Position numbers and translations under genes: made by a program
Origin: Desulfobulbaceae bacterium BRH_c16a
GTDB lineage: Bacteria > Desulfobacterota > Desulfobulbia > Desulfobulbales > Desulfocapsaceae
NCBI GenBank assembly: GCA_000961725.1
Contig: LADS01000002.1
Span: forward strand, 124,001 to 188,000
Direction: 5' to 3'
DNA length: 64,000 nucleotides
Notes under the pieces: model-generated
Databases searched by the model: none
The model's input: only the letters and a program-made list of their open reading frames with translations
Told to the model about the DNA's origin: nothing
Part shown: one piece after another, positions 1 through 6,970 of the stretch
Layout of the letters: every line of letters begins with the position of its first letter
Position numbering within the stretch: the stretch's first letter is position 1

Positions 1-464
1 GCACGGTGACGGCCGGCAACTCCAGCGGAATCAATGACGGCTCCACGGGCATGGTCATCATGTCGGCCGACAAGGCCAAAGAACTCGGCGTACAACCCAT
101 AGCCAGGATCAAGGCAGTCGCCAGGGGCGGCTGTCACCCGTCGGTCATGGGGCTGTCGCCGGTCCCGGCTGTCCGCAACCTCCTCAACTCATCCGGCCTG
201 GCCCTGTCGGATTTTGAGCTGATCGAGGTCAACGAGGCCTTTGCCGCCCAGTATCTGGGCTGTGAGAAAGAACTGGGTCTCAACCGCGAGATTACCAACG
301 TCAACGGCTCGGGCATCGGCCTGGGACATCCGGTGGGCTCAACCGGGGCGCGGATCATGGTAACCCTGATGTATGCCATGAAAAATCGTGGAAAATCGCT
401 CGGCCTTGCGACCCTGTGCGGCGGCGGTGGGGTTTCCATGGCATGTGCGATTGAAATGCTATAG
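1..464 (+). CDS. Thiolase (acetyl-CoA acyltransferase), C-terminal part
   Basis: This is the 3' end of a thiolase; the reading frame is already open at base 3, so the gene starts outside the window. Thiolases join or cleave acyl-CoA and acetyl-CoA in the cytoplasm. The visible part holds the C-terminal family marks: NEAFAAQ at the start of the C-terminal domain, GHPVGSTGAR carrying the catalytic histidine, and CGGGGVSMA carrying the second active-site cysteine, ending shortly after as is usual. The nucleophilic cysteine lies outside. Substrate (acetoacetyl-CoA synthesis or beta-oxidation) cannot be told from this half. The acyl-CoA ligase and oxidoreductase genes further along make acyl-CoA metabolism a theme of the window, but no operon link can be shown. 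Confidence 0.93.
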   Translation, partial: TVTAGNSSGINDGSTGMVIMSADKAKELGVQPIARIKAVARGGCHPSVMGLSPVPAVRNLLNSSGLALSDFELIEVNEAFAAQYLGCEKELGLNREITNVNGSGIGLGHPVGSTGARIMVTLMYAMKNRGKSLGLATLCGGGGVSMACAIEML

Positions 465-504
465 GTCGGAGATACAAGGTGTATTTCACCGCTGGTAGAC
501 AATA

Positions 505-525
505 AACTTGACTTTAGATCAACTT
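505..525. promoter_or_regulatory. Candidate operator: imperfect inverted repeat
   Basis: Arms AACTTGA (505-511) and TCAACTT (519-525) are inverted with one mismatch around a 7-bp centre. The site lies about 150 bp upstream of the zinc-finger/HTH repressor gene and includes a TTGACT hexamer (508-513) that could serve as a -35 box. Autoregulation through such palindromes is usual for MqsA/HigA antitoxins; assignment here is inference. Confidence 0.3.
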
Positions 526-671
526 TTAATATACGTTTCTATATGCCGAAATTCGATCCTGCAACACAGCTCTCCAGCAAAGATGCATCTGAACTTATTC
601 TTGAGGTCGTGGAAAACGGAGAGTTGATCTTGAATGTATCTGCGGTTCAAATAGTGACCGGGGTGGAATAT

Positions 672-1196
672 ATGGAAAATTGTTACAGTTGCGGAAAACC
701 GATGAGGGTAATCAAGGACCAGCCTTATACCTATGATGAATGCGGCCTTGACGTGGTTCTGCACGGAATAACTCAATACCACTGCGAAAGTTGTGGCGAA
801 CATTTTGCCGCAATTCCAAGCCCTATGAAACTGCACAGGATTATTGGCATTCATATTTGCACGGAAAACAAAAGCCTCTTGCTTTCAGCAGAGATAACAT
901 TTCTTCGCAAGGAGTTGAGGTTAAAAGCAAAAGATTTCGCCAAAACTCTTGGTGTGACCGCCGAGGCAGTATCGAGATGGGAAAACGGCAAAGCGAGGAT
1001 TGGCGAAGGGCACGATAGGCTGTTGAGATCAATTTATCTCATGGCAACAAACGATGCGCACGATAACCATGAGTGCAACATACTTGATATATTCCAGGGC
1101 CTTCCATTGAAACGGAAAGAGATCAAGACGCCCCATCAGATTAATTTCAACCCCCAGGAATGGCTTAAACAAGGGCCCGCCTCCTGTTCCTGCTGA
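672..1196 (+). CDS. MqsA/HigA-like antitoxin or repressor: zinc finger plus HTH
   Basis: The 174-residue product begins with an MqsA/YgiT-type zinc finger, two pairs of cysteines (CYSC and, about 35 residues later, CESC), followed by a helix-turn-helix of the XRE/HigA kind with the typical phrase TLGVTAEAVSRWENGKARIG. Such proteins are usually antitoxins of type II toxin-antitoxin pairs that bind DNA and repress their own operon. No toxin reading frame is visible next to it, so it may be solitary. The start at 672 is preferred because it opens directly on the zinc finger and has a GGGGTGG stretch upstream; the frame is open back to an ATG at 543, which has no ribosome site and would add 43 unrecognised residues. 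The C-terminal 40 residues end in Cys-Ser-Cys and match nothing I know. Confidence 0.75.
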   Translation: MENCYSCGKPMRVIKDQPYTYDECGLDVVLHGITQYHCESCGEHFAAIPSPMKLHRIIGIHICTENKSLLLSAEITFLRKELRLKAKDFAKTLGVTAEAVSRWENGKARIGEGHDRLLRSIYLMATNDAHDNHECNILDIFQGLPLKRKEIKTPHQINFNPQEWLKQGPASCSC

Positions 1197-1393
1197 CCAG
1201 GAGGTTGTCCGAGAATGCCCATTTCCCCCATATCTTCATCCGAAGCAGCCGTCTATCGGCTGGCGGGCCTGATCGATGCTCGTCTGGCGATGCTGGATAG
1301 GCGGAAAAGTACATTTTCTCATAGCAATCCCTGTTCTGCAGGTGGTATCCTATCCTCTAGATGAATTTTAATTAGCGCCCTGAGGAAAATTAT

Positions 1394-2419
1394 ATGCTGA
1401 CGATTCTGAATAATCTCCGCGCTTGCCTGGCGCAGGACCAGATGGCAGTCATGTGCACCATAGTCGAAAGCAGCGGCTCGGCGCCGCGCGGGTCAGGAGC
1501 CAGGATGCTGGTCTGCGGCAATGACCGGCTCTTCGGGACCATCGGCGGCGGCGAGCTGGAGGGACGGACTCTCGCCAAGGCAAGAGAACTTCTGCGGGGC
1601 GGGCCTGGCCATGCCCTGCTGCGTTTTGATCTCACCTCACTCCAGGCCGCCATCGGTGGGATGATCTGCGGCGGTGCCGTACAAATCCTTCTGCAGCGTC
1701 TGGAACCTGAGAGTGAGACTGTAGATTTTTTCCAGGATATGGCCGAGTCCCTGGACCAGGGAAAATCTCCGGTCCTCCTGACGATGATGCCGCAAAACCA
1801 TTCGCCCCAGCTTCTGATGTATGTTGCCGGCAACCGTCTGCCGGCTCTGCCGCCCGAACTTCTCGCCGAATTGCTCAGCCGGACAGGCAAAACCTCCATG
1901 CCCTTCTGCCTTCTGCATGGCGAGACGAAGCTGCACGCCGAACCCCTGAGCCGCCCTCTCAGGCTCCATCTCGCAGGTGCCGGCCATGTCTCCCTGGCAA
2001 CGGCCCGTCTCGCCGATTTTCTTGGCCTTGAGGTGACAGTCATTGACGATCGGCCGGAATTTGCCAATCATGAGCGCTTCCCGATGGCTCGCGAGGTGAA
2101 GGTCATTGACTCCTTCCGTCAATGTCTTGCCGGGCTGGACGCCAATGACTATGTGGTCATCGTCACGAGGGGACACCTGTACGACCAGCAGGTCCTGTCC
2201 CAGGCCCTGCGTACCGATGCCGGCTATATCGGTATGATCGCCAGCCGCCGGAAACGGGATACCCTCTATGCCGCCCTGCGCCGGGATGGTTTTTCCGATC
2301 AGGATCTTCTCCGGGTGCACAGCCCAATCGGCCTGCCCATAGGCGGTGAGAGCCCGGAGGAAATCGCCCTGAGCATCATGGCCGAGATTCAGCAATTCAG
2401 GTATATGAAGACGGAATGA
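1394..2419 (+). CDS. xdhC: XdhC/CoxI family molybdo-enzyme maturation protein
   Basis: XdhC-family proteins bind molybdenum cofactor, protect it and help insert the sulfurated form into xanthine-dehydrogenase-type hydroxylases. The 341-residue protein has both expected domains: the N-terminal XdhC/CoxI domain (SGSAPRGSGARM and GTIGGGELEG, residues about 25-60; GMICGG near 95) and a C-terminal Rossmann domain (LHLAGAGHVSLATARLADFLG near 190, DDRPEFAN, and VIVTRGH, ending with IGLPIGGESPEEIALSIMAEI). A TGAGGA ribosome site precedes the ATG. The stop overlaps the start of the next gene by 4 bp (ATGA), so the two are translationally coupled. No molybdenum hydroxylase subunit lies within the window. 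Confidence 0.92.
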   Translation: MLTILNNLRACLAQDQMAVMCTIVESSGSAPRGSGARMLVCGNDRLFGTIGGGELEGRTLAKARELLRGGPGHALLRFDLTSLQAAIGGMICGGAVQILLQRLEPESETVDFFQDMAESLDQGKSPVLLTMMPQNHSPQLLMYVAGNRLPALPPELLAELLSRTGKTSMPFCLLHGETKLHAEPLSRPLRLHLAGAGHVSLATARLADFLGLEVTVIDDRPEFANHERFPMAREVKVIDSFRQCLAGLDANDYVVIVTRGHLYDQQVLSQALRTDAGYIGMIASRRKRDTLYAALRRDGFSDQDLLRVHSPIGLPIGGESPEEIALSIMAEIQQFRYMKTE

Positions 2420-3531
2420 ATATAGCAGCCATCATCCTTGCGGCCGGACTTTCTTCGCGCATGGGGGACTTCAAGCCGCTCTTGCGCCTGGGAGGAAAAA
2501 CCCTGCTGGAACATTGCCGGGATCTTTTTCAAGCTGTCGACCTTGCCGAGATAGTCGTCGTGGCAGGTCATTGTGCCGAAAAGACCGGCAACGAGGCGGC
2601 ATCTCTCGGCATGAGATGGGTGAGGAACGGCGATTTTCACACCGGGATGTTTTCCTCGATCCGGTGTGCAGTCACAGCGTTGCCGAAGGATATCGATGCG
2701 TTTTTTGTCCTGCCGGTGGATATCCCACTGATACGGCCCGTCACCCTCAGAACTCTTCTGGCCTCTTTCTCCGATAATGATGCCTTGGTCGTATATCCGA
2801 CCTTTGCCGGCAGGCGCGGGCATCCTCCTGTCATTTCCGCCACGCTGATCCCGGCGATCATGGACTATGAAGGCGCCGGCGGTCTGGAAGCTCTGCTCAG
2901 ACAGCACAAGGGGATGGATGTTGCCGTATGGGATGAGGGGATCCACATGGACGCCGACACTCCGGAAGATTTACCGCCGTTGCAGCAACGGCAGGCCCAT
3001 TTCGCCATTCCCACCCGTCGGGAAGCAGAGACCCTCGCAGAACTCCAGCTTTCCGACCGGGGGCTGGCCCACGGGCGCCTGGTAGGCCACGCGGCCCTCG
3101 CCATAGCCCGGGCGCTCGACGATAAAGGGATCGCCTTGAATATGGATCTCATCTACGGGGCGGCGCTGCTTCATGATGTGGCAAAGGGCCAGCCCCGGCA
3201 TGAAATACGAGGAGCCGAGATTCTCTCTTCTTTAGGACTGTCGGAGATCGCCGAAATTGTGGCGTCACATAAAGACCTGGATGCACCGGCCAACGGCAGG
3301 CCGGCGGAGAAGGAGATCGTCTGCCTGGCCGACAAGTTGATTAGCGGCGCACGGCGAGTCCGGGTCGAGGAGCGATATGCCGAAAAACTTCTGTTATTCA
3401 AAAAAAAATCTGGAATGTACCAGGAGATTATGAGGCGAAAGAAGCGTGCGCTGGCCCTGAAGGCTCTGGTGGAAAAAGCTGCGGCCAATAGTCTGGAGTC
3501 GATATTGAAAAAGTCATTTCTTCAAAACTGA
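2416..3531 (+). CDS. MocA-like molybdenum cofactor nucleotidyltransferase fused to HD domain
   Basis: The N-terminal half (residues about 1-190) is a MobA/MocA-type NTP transferase: IILAAGLSSRMGDFKPLL is the nucleotide-binding loop with its signature arginine and lysine, and LPVDIPLIRP is the metal-binding aspartate motif. This enzyme class adds CMP (or GMP) to molybdopterin cofactor. The C-terminal half (about 200-371) is an HD-type hydrolase: HGRLVGHAALAIARAL, then LLHDVAKG with the HD pair, then SHKDLD and LADKLISG. It overlaps xdhC by 4 bp, and both products act on molybdenum cofactor, so co-function is likely. The role of the HD part is unknown; it may be a nucleotide phosphohydrolase. 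The ATG lies inside the xdhC stop codon. Confidence 0.88.
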   Translation: MNIAAIILAAGLSSRMGDFKPLLRLGGKTLLEHCRDLFQAVDLAEIVVVAGHCAEKTGNEAASLGMRWVRNGDFHTGMFSSIRCAVTALPKDIDAFFVLPVDIPLIRPVTLRTLLASFSDNDALVVYPTFAGRRGHPPVISATLIPAIMDYEGAGGLEALLRQHKGMDVAVWDEGIHMDADTPEDLPPLQQRQAHFAIPTRREAETLAELQLSDRGLAHGRLVGHAALAIARALDDKGIALNMDLIYGAALLHDVAKGQPRHEIRGAEILSSLGLSEIAEIVASHKDLDAPANGRPAEKEIVCLADKLISGARRVRVEERYAEKLLLFKKKSGMYQEIMRRKKRALALKALVEKAAANSLESILKKSFLQN

Positions 3532-3691
3532 TATCATAAAATAACCCGGCCAGGATAACCGGATCAGCTCAGAGGGCTTCGGTAGCCTTGGAAAACAGGA
3601 CAAATCAGCAGGCGGGATCATGCAGGTGTGGTTTCGCGCCAGCAAAGGGAAACTTGCGCATATTCTTTCTTCTTCTTAAATTACTCTCAGA

Positions 3692-3719
3692 TTGTTTCTA
3701 TCCATTCCTTCAGCATAAT
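3692..3719 (+). promoter_or_regulatory. Candidate sigma-70 promoter of the cytochrome c gene
   Basis: TTGTTT (3692-3697) and CATAAT (3714-3719, five of six consensus bases) are 16 bp apart, about 30 bp before the cytochrome start codon. The remainder of the 218-bp gap after the MocA-HD gene (3532-3749) contains only a short GGCT/AGCC hairpin near 3580; no riboswitch class was recognised. Confidence 0.35.
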
Positions 3720-3749
3720 TGAACTCTGTTTTCATTAAAAGGAGGAATT

Positions 3750-4154
3750 ATGCGAAATTTATTGATCATTTCAGTTCTATCGCTCTTTGCTTTTGCTTCA
3801 ACGACCTTTGCCTACACAACCGAACAAGCTGAAAAAGGTAAGGAAATTTTTGCTAAACAATGTGCCGAATGCCATGGGGCAAACGGAGAAGGAGGGATCG
3901 TGCCTGACGAGTATACTGACTATGCCGGAATGAAGGCTCCTCCGGTTGTCGGTGAAGGAAGGCTGCCCAGTATGAAAACTGCCGGTAACGCCTATGCATT
4001 CGTTAAATCACATATGCCCTTGCAGGCCCCAGGCAGCTTGAGTTCGGATGATGCGCTGGCCGTTATCGCTTTCGACCTGATGGCAAATGGGATTGAAGCC
4101 GATGGTCAGCCCTTGACTGCCGAAAGTGCAAAAGAAATAAATTTGCAAAAATAA
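3750..4154 (+). CDS. Periplasmic monoheme cytochrome c
   Basis: The 134-residue protein begins with a classical signal peptide (charged MR-N, then LLIISVLSLFAFAS, cleavage after TTFA) and carries one heme-binding motif, CAECH (Cys38, Cys41, His42), close to the mature N-terminus as in class I cytochromes c. Met89 in SHMPLQAPG is the probable sixth iron ligand. It is expected to be a small periplasmic electron carrier. A strong AAAGGAGG ribosome site lies just before the ATG. The gene is monocistronic by context: a candidate promoter upstream and a mobile element downstream. Its partner is not evident. Confidence 0.92.
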   Translation: MRNLLIISVLSLFAFASTTFAYTTEQAEKGKEIFAKQCAECHGANGEGGIVPDEYTDYAGMKAPPVVGEGRLPSMKTAGNAYAFVKSHMPLQAPGSLSSDDALAVIAFDLMANGIEADGQPLTAESAKEINLQK

Positions 4155-4204
4155 TTAAGCAACACTCCAGCTGGAGGAATGGGATAGATGAGAGTACTTG
4201 CATC

Positions 4205-4212
4205 GGTTGAGG
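4205..4212. repeat. Left target-site duplication GGTTGAGG
   Basis: The eight bases immediately left of the miniature element are GGTTGAGG and are repeated exactly at its right edge (4367-4374). Eight-base duplications are the known signature of IS66-family insertion. Confidence 0.85.
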
Positions 4213-4366
4213 GTAACCGTTCACCAGCACCCCATTTTCGTCCGATCAGGCCACCTCACATAGCCGACTATAGCTCGGCGGCCTGCTTGAACGAACCTGG
4301 AGCACTGGATAAACGGTTCCGGATCCGGGTTATGCAGTCTTTTGATGTGTTCCGGTGAACGATTAC
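4213..4366. mobile_element. 154-bp IS66-type miniature element (MITE) with target duplication
   Basis: The element starts GTAACCGTTCACC (4213-4225) and ends GGTGAACGATTAC (4354-4366); the ends are inverted with 12 of 13 matches, and weaker matching continues inward for about ten bases. Termini beginning GTAA and an 8-bp duplication (GGTTGAGG on both sides) are the marks of the IS66 family. It is far too short to encode a transposase, and no convincing coding frame lies inside; a minus-strand open frame crossing it runs through both edges and is not a gene. I call it a non-autonomous derivative moved in trans by an IS66 element elsewhere. The exact duplication suggests a recent insertion. Confidence 0.8.
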
Positions 4367-4374
4367 GGTTGAGG
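4367..4374. repeat. Right target-site duplication GGTTGAGG
   Basis: Exact copy of the eight bases at 4205-4212, directly abutting the right inverted repeat of the miniature element. The remaining gap up to the flavoprotein gene (4375-4561) holds another TTAC...GGTGAACCGTAA stretch at about 4427-4446, reminiscent of the element ends but not clearly a second copy. Confidence 0.85.
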
Positions 4375-4561
4375 CGCAGGCACAATATCCAAAGGGGTTG
4401 CATCGGAAACTTTAATAAGTTAGGCTTTACCGTTGGTGAACCGTAATGTCGGATAATGTGAGCCGGAAGGATCACCAGGAAATCTCTCATCATCGGCATT
4501 TTTTTGGATTACTCGAATTTCAGGTCAGCTCAAGAATTGTGCAGATATATCGGAGGAGACA

Positions 4562-6211
4562 ATGAAGACCATCGTCATTTTCGGAGCAGGAATAGCCGGA
4601 TTGAGTGCCGCCCATGAACTCATCAAACTGGGATACAAAGTGTCTGTATATGAAGCCATGGATCAGCCAGGCGGATTTTTCCGAAGTGCCCGGTGCAGTC
4701 ACAGCAATATGCCTTCGGAGTATTCCTGGCACGGCATGGGTCCATGGTATCACAACACCTTTGACCTCATGAAGCAAATCCCCTTTTATGACCGTGGAAG
4801 CCTCTATGATGCAGTTCTTTCCCGCCCTATCGACTTCGGTATTTTCCCGGATAACACAGAAGCCCATTTTTACGATAAGGGCTTGAAAAGTATCCCGGAA
4901 ATGTTCGGGATGAACAAATGGGAATTCGTCAAATGGTCCTACATAATGCTGAAGACATGGACTTCCAATAACCGCAGCAAGAAAAAATACAGCAAATTGA
5001 ATGCCGCTCGAGCATGGCAGCCATTGCTGGGGGATACCCCTTACAGAACCTGGCGTTCCTGCTTCGGCCCCTGGGTCGGGTCGGACTGGTCGAAAGTGTG
5101 CCTGCATACCACCGGAGATTTTTTCCGAAAGCAACTGATGACCAAACCGGCGCATTACCATAAAGCCGATCAGGACGGACCCGCATGGACGCAGGGCGCC
5201 GGAGACGGGTGGCTGCTGTTGAAGGGCCCCAGCAACGAATACTGGTTCAATCCCTGGGTAAAATATCTTCAGGAAAAGGGGGTGGATTTTTACTGGCAGA
5301 AGCCGTTGACGAAAATCGATTTTGACGGCAGGGAAATTATCTCTGCACATTCAGGCGATCACATTATCAAAGCCGATTACTATATCCTTGCCATCAATCC
5401 TTTCGTCACGGCAGAGATTTTAAGCAGAACACCGCAGCTGGAGAAGCAGGAAGTACTGAGATTATTCAAGCCTCTCATCCAGGACGGACCTCACATACAG
5501 GTATCTTTCAGGTTGGCTTTTGCCGAAGAGATTAACTTCCCCCGAGAGAGAGTCGCGGTAGTTGTCAGCGATTCGGAATTCAACCTTACTCTTTTCGCCG
5601 AAGAACAGGTCTGGAGCAAGGAGGTCGACCTGGGCAGAAATGTCAAATCTCTCTGGACAGGTACCTCCTGTATCAGCAGCGTTCCCGGAAGAATCTACCG
5701 AAAGCCGGTCAGCAACTGCACGAGAGAAGAATTCATCGAAGAAGTCAAGAGCCAGATTTTGAGCTGCAATGCCCTTGATACACTCATTCAACAGGCCAAC
5801 GGCGGAAAATCGCTGAAGGACTTCCCGATCCTTGAATTCGAAGTCTGGCATGAGTGGGAATTTTCCGGTAAGGGAGTAAAGCATTTTCAACCCAAATGGG
5901 TCACCACCACCAACACCCAGCCTTATATACCATCCCAGAGAACCCCGGTTGCGAATCTCTTCCTGGCCGGTTCTCATACCGAGACACAGGCACATGTCTG
6001 GAGTATCGAAGGTGCCGTGGAAAGCGGCAGGAGAGCCGCAAAAGCAATAGACCGGCGAGTATCCGTTATTGACCAGTACTTCCCGAAGTGGCTCAGGATT
6101 ATCTGCAGAATCGATGACCTCTTCTATGCAGTTAAAGGACCTCACGTTATCGATATCGCCATTGGAGTTATTCTGTTTTCCGCAGGGTGGTATTTCATGA
6201 AAAGCTGGTAA
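4562..6211 (+). CDS. FAD-dependent amine oxidase/phytoene desaturase-like protein, membrane-anchored
   Basis: The N-terminus is a dinucleotide-binding fold (VIFGAGIAGLSAAHEL, glycine motif at residues about 8-13), followed by YEAMDQPGG, as in the NAD(P)/FAD amine-oxidase and phytoene-desaturase superfamily. The C-terminal FAD closing motif is present as NLFLAGSHTETQAHVWSIEGAVESGRRAA. Unlike soluble relatives it ends with a hydrophobic segment (VIDIAIGVILFSAGWYFM), which would anchor it to the membrane. A GGAGGAGA ribosome site precedes the ATG. Hydroxysqualene dehydroxylase and carotenoid desaturase genes belong to the same superfamily, but no isoprenoid genes lie nearby and several aromatic-rich inserts (residues 60-230) are unusual, so the substrate is unknown. 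Confidence 0.8.
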   Translation: MKTIVIFGAGIAGLSAAHELIKLGYKVSVYEAMDQPGGFFRSARCSHSNMPSEYSWHGMGPWYHNTFDLMKQIPFYDRGSLYDAVLSRPIDFGIFPDNTEAHFYDKGLKSIPEMFGMNKWEFVKWSYIMLKTWTSNNRSKKKYSKLNAARAWQPLLGDTPYRTWRSCFGPWVGSDWSKVCLHTTGDFFRKQLMTKPAHYHKADQDGPAWTQGAGDGWLLLKGPSNEYWFNPWVKYLQEKGVDFYWQKPLTKIDFDGREIISAHSGDHIIKADYYILAINPFVTAEILSRTPQLEKQEVLRLFKPLIQDGPHIQVSFRLAFAEEINFPRERVAVVVSDSEFNLTLFAEEQVWSKEVDLGRNVKSLWTGTSCISSVPGRIYRKPVSNCTREEFIEEVKSQILSCNALDTLIQQANGGKSLKDFPILEFEVWHEWEFSGKGVKHFQPKWVTTTNTQPYIPSQRTPVANLFLAGSHTETQAHVWSIEGAVESGRRAAKAIDRRVSVIDQYFPKWLRIICRIDDLFYAVKGPHVIDIAIGVILFSAGWYFMKSW

Positions 6212-6441
6212 GGTTGTCAGGGTATCGATCGAAACTTGATCAAGCCATCTGTACCTACAATTTACCAGGCACGCCGGTTTGACAGTGATTACTGTAAAAA
6301 AAGGCTCAAGCCTAGCAATCAATGCAACCATAATTGATTCCTTCTTTCACTCCGTCTTCTCTCCGTGATCTGTAAGATATATCATACTGAAAAAATGTTG
6401 GAGAGAATACATAAGATCAACACCAAAAAGGAGACGACAAA

Positions 6442-6705
6442 ATGAGACCAAATACAGAAGTCGAGCGGCATTCTGAAGGAAAAATTGCTAAAAGCATCGA
6501 ACAGCAGACGGCAAAACTGCCCTCCGATCTGTTCCTCTGGGCGGGGATCGGCGCGATCGGTGCCAGTTTATTTCTGGAAATGTCGGGCAACACGGAGAAG
6601 GCCCATTGGGTCGGGCAGTGGGTTGCGCCCATTCTCCTGCTCGGAGTGTACAATAAGATTGTCAAAGTCGCAGGGTCTGAGAGCACGACCAGTTCTTTTT
6701 CATAA
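6442..6705 (+). CDS. Small conserved membrane protein of unknown function
   Basis: The 87-residue product has a polar N-terminus (about 25 residues, including IAKSIEQQTAKLPSDLFLW) and two short hydrophobic stretches (LWAGIGAIGASLFLEM and WVAPILLLGVYNKIVKV). The pattern resembles small uncharacterised proteins seen in many bacteria; no enzymatic motif is visible. An AAAAGGAGAC ribosome site lies 8 bp before the ATG, supporting expression. A hairpin with perfect 10-bp arms follows the stop, so it is probably a single-gene transcript. The 230-bp gap before it holds nothing I can name. Confidence 0.6.
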   Translation: MRPNTEVERHSEGKIAKSIEQQTAKLPSDLFLWAGIGAIGASLFLEMSGNTEKAHWVGQWVAPILLLGVYNKIVKVAGSESTTSSFS

Positions 6706-6732
6706 ACGCTAGATCGGCTAAAGCGGTAAATG

Positions 6733-6776
6733 AAGGCTCACTGTAATCGACATCTCTGAAGATGATAGTGAGCCTT
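6733..6776 (+). terminator. Hairpin, probable terminator of the small membrane-protein gene
   Basis: Perfect 10-bp arms AAGGCTCACT (6733-6742) and AGTGAGCCTT (6767-6776) enclose a 24-nt loop, followed by TCCTCATTCTT. The large loop and weak T-run make it a less than ideal intrinsic terminator. Confidence 0.55.
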
Positions 6777-6790
6777 TCCTCATTCTTCGG

Positions 6791-6815
6791 AGAACCCATC
6801 ATCATGAAGGGTTCT
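6791..6815. repeat. Second hairpin after the small membrane-protein gene
   Basis: Arms AGAACCC (6791-6797) and GGGTTCT (6809-6815) with an 11-nt loop. It lies only 14 bp after the first hairpin. Confidence 0.5.
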
Positions 6816-6841
6816 TCTGATCATGCAGCAGTCCTCTGCTC

Positions 6842-6871
6842 AACATGCATCAGAGGAGGGCGATGCATGTT
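6842..6871. repeat. Third hairpin: perfect 10-bp inverted repeat
   Basis: Arms AACATGCATC (6842-6851) and GATGCATGTT (6862-6871) surround a purine-rich 10-nt loop (AGAGGAGGGC) that contains a Shine-Dalgarno-like core. It lies 100 bp before the kinase gene; it could be a leader structure, a protein-binding palindrome or part of a small RNA. Confidence 0.45.
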
Positions 6872-6970
6872 TGGGTGTCCCGAGACGTCATCCTCATCCC
6901 AACGATGAAAAATAATTAGGTGTTCTCGTCTGTTTGAGCTTAAAATAAAAATCTTATTCTTGTCGGAAAG

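Noticed and set aside
3532..3749. A possible riboswitch upstream of the cytochrome c gene (c-di-GMP or molybdenum cofactor type)
   Set aside because: A GGTAGCC stretch is present, but the other conserved parts of GEMM-type and molybdenum cofactor motifs are missing, and the candidate promoter lies downstream of it.
4221..4499. A 92-codon minus-strand frame through the miniature element
   Set aside because: It runs through both edges of a 154-bp inserted element and its target duplications, so it cannot be an old gene; no motif is present.
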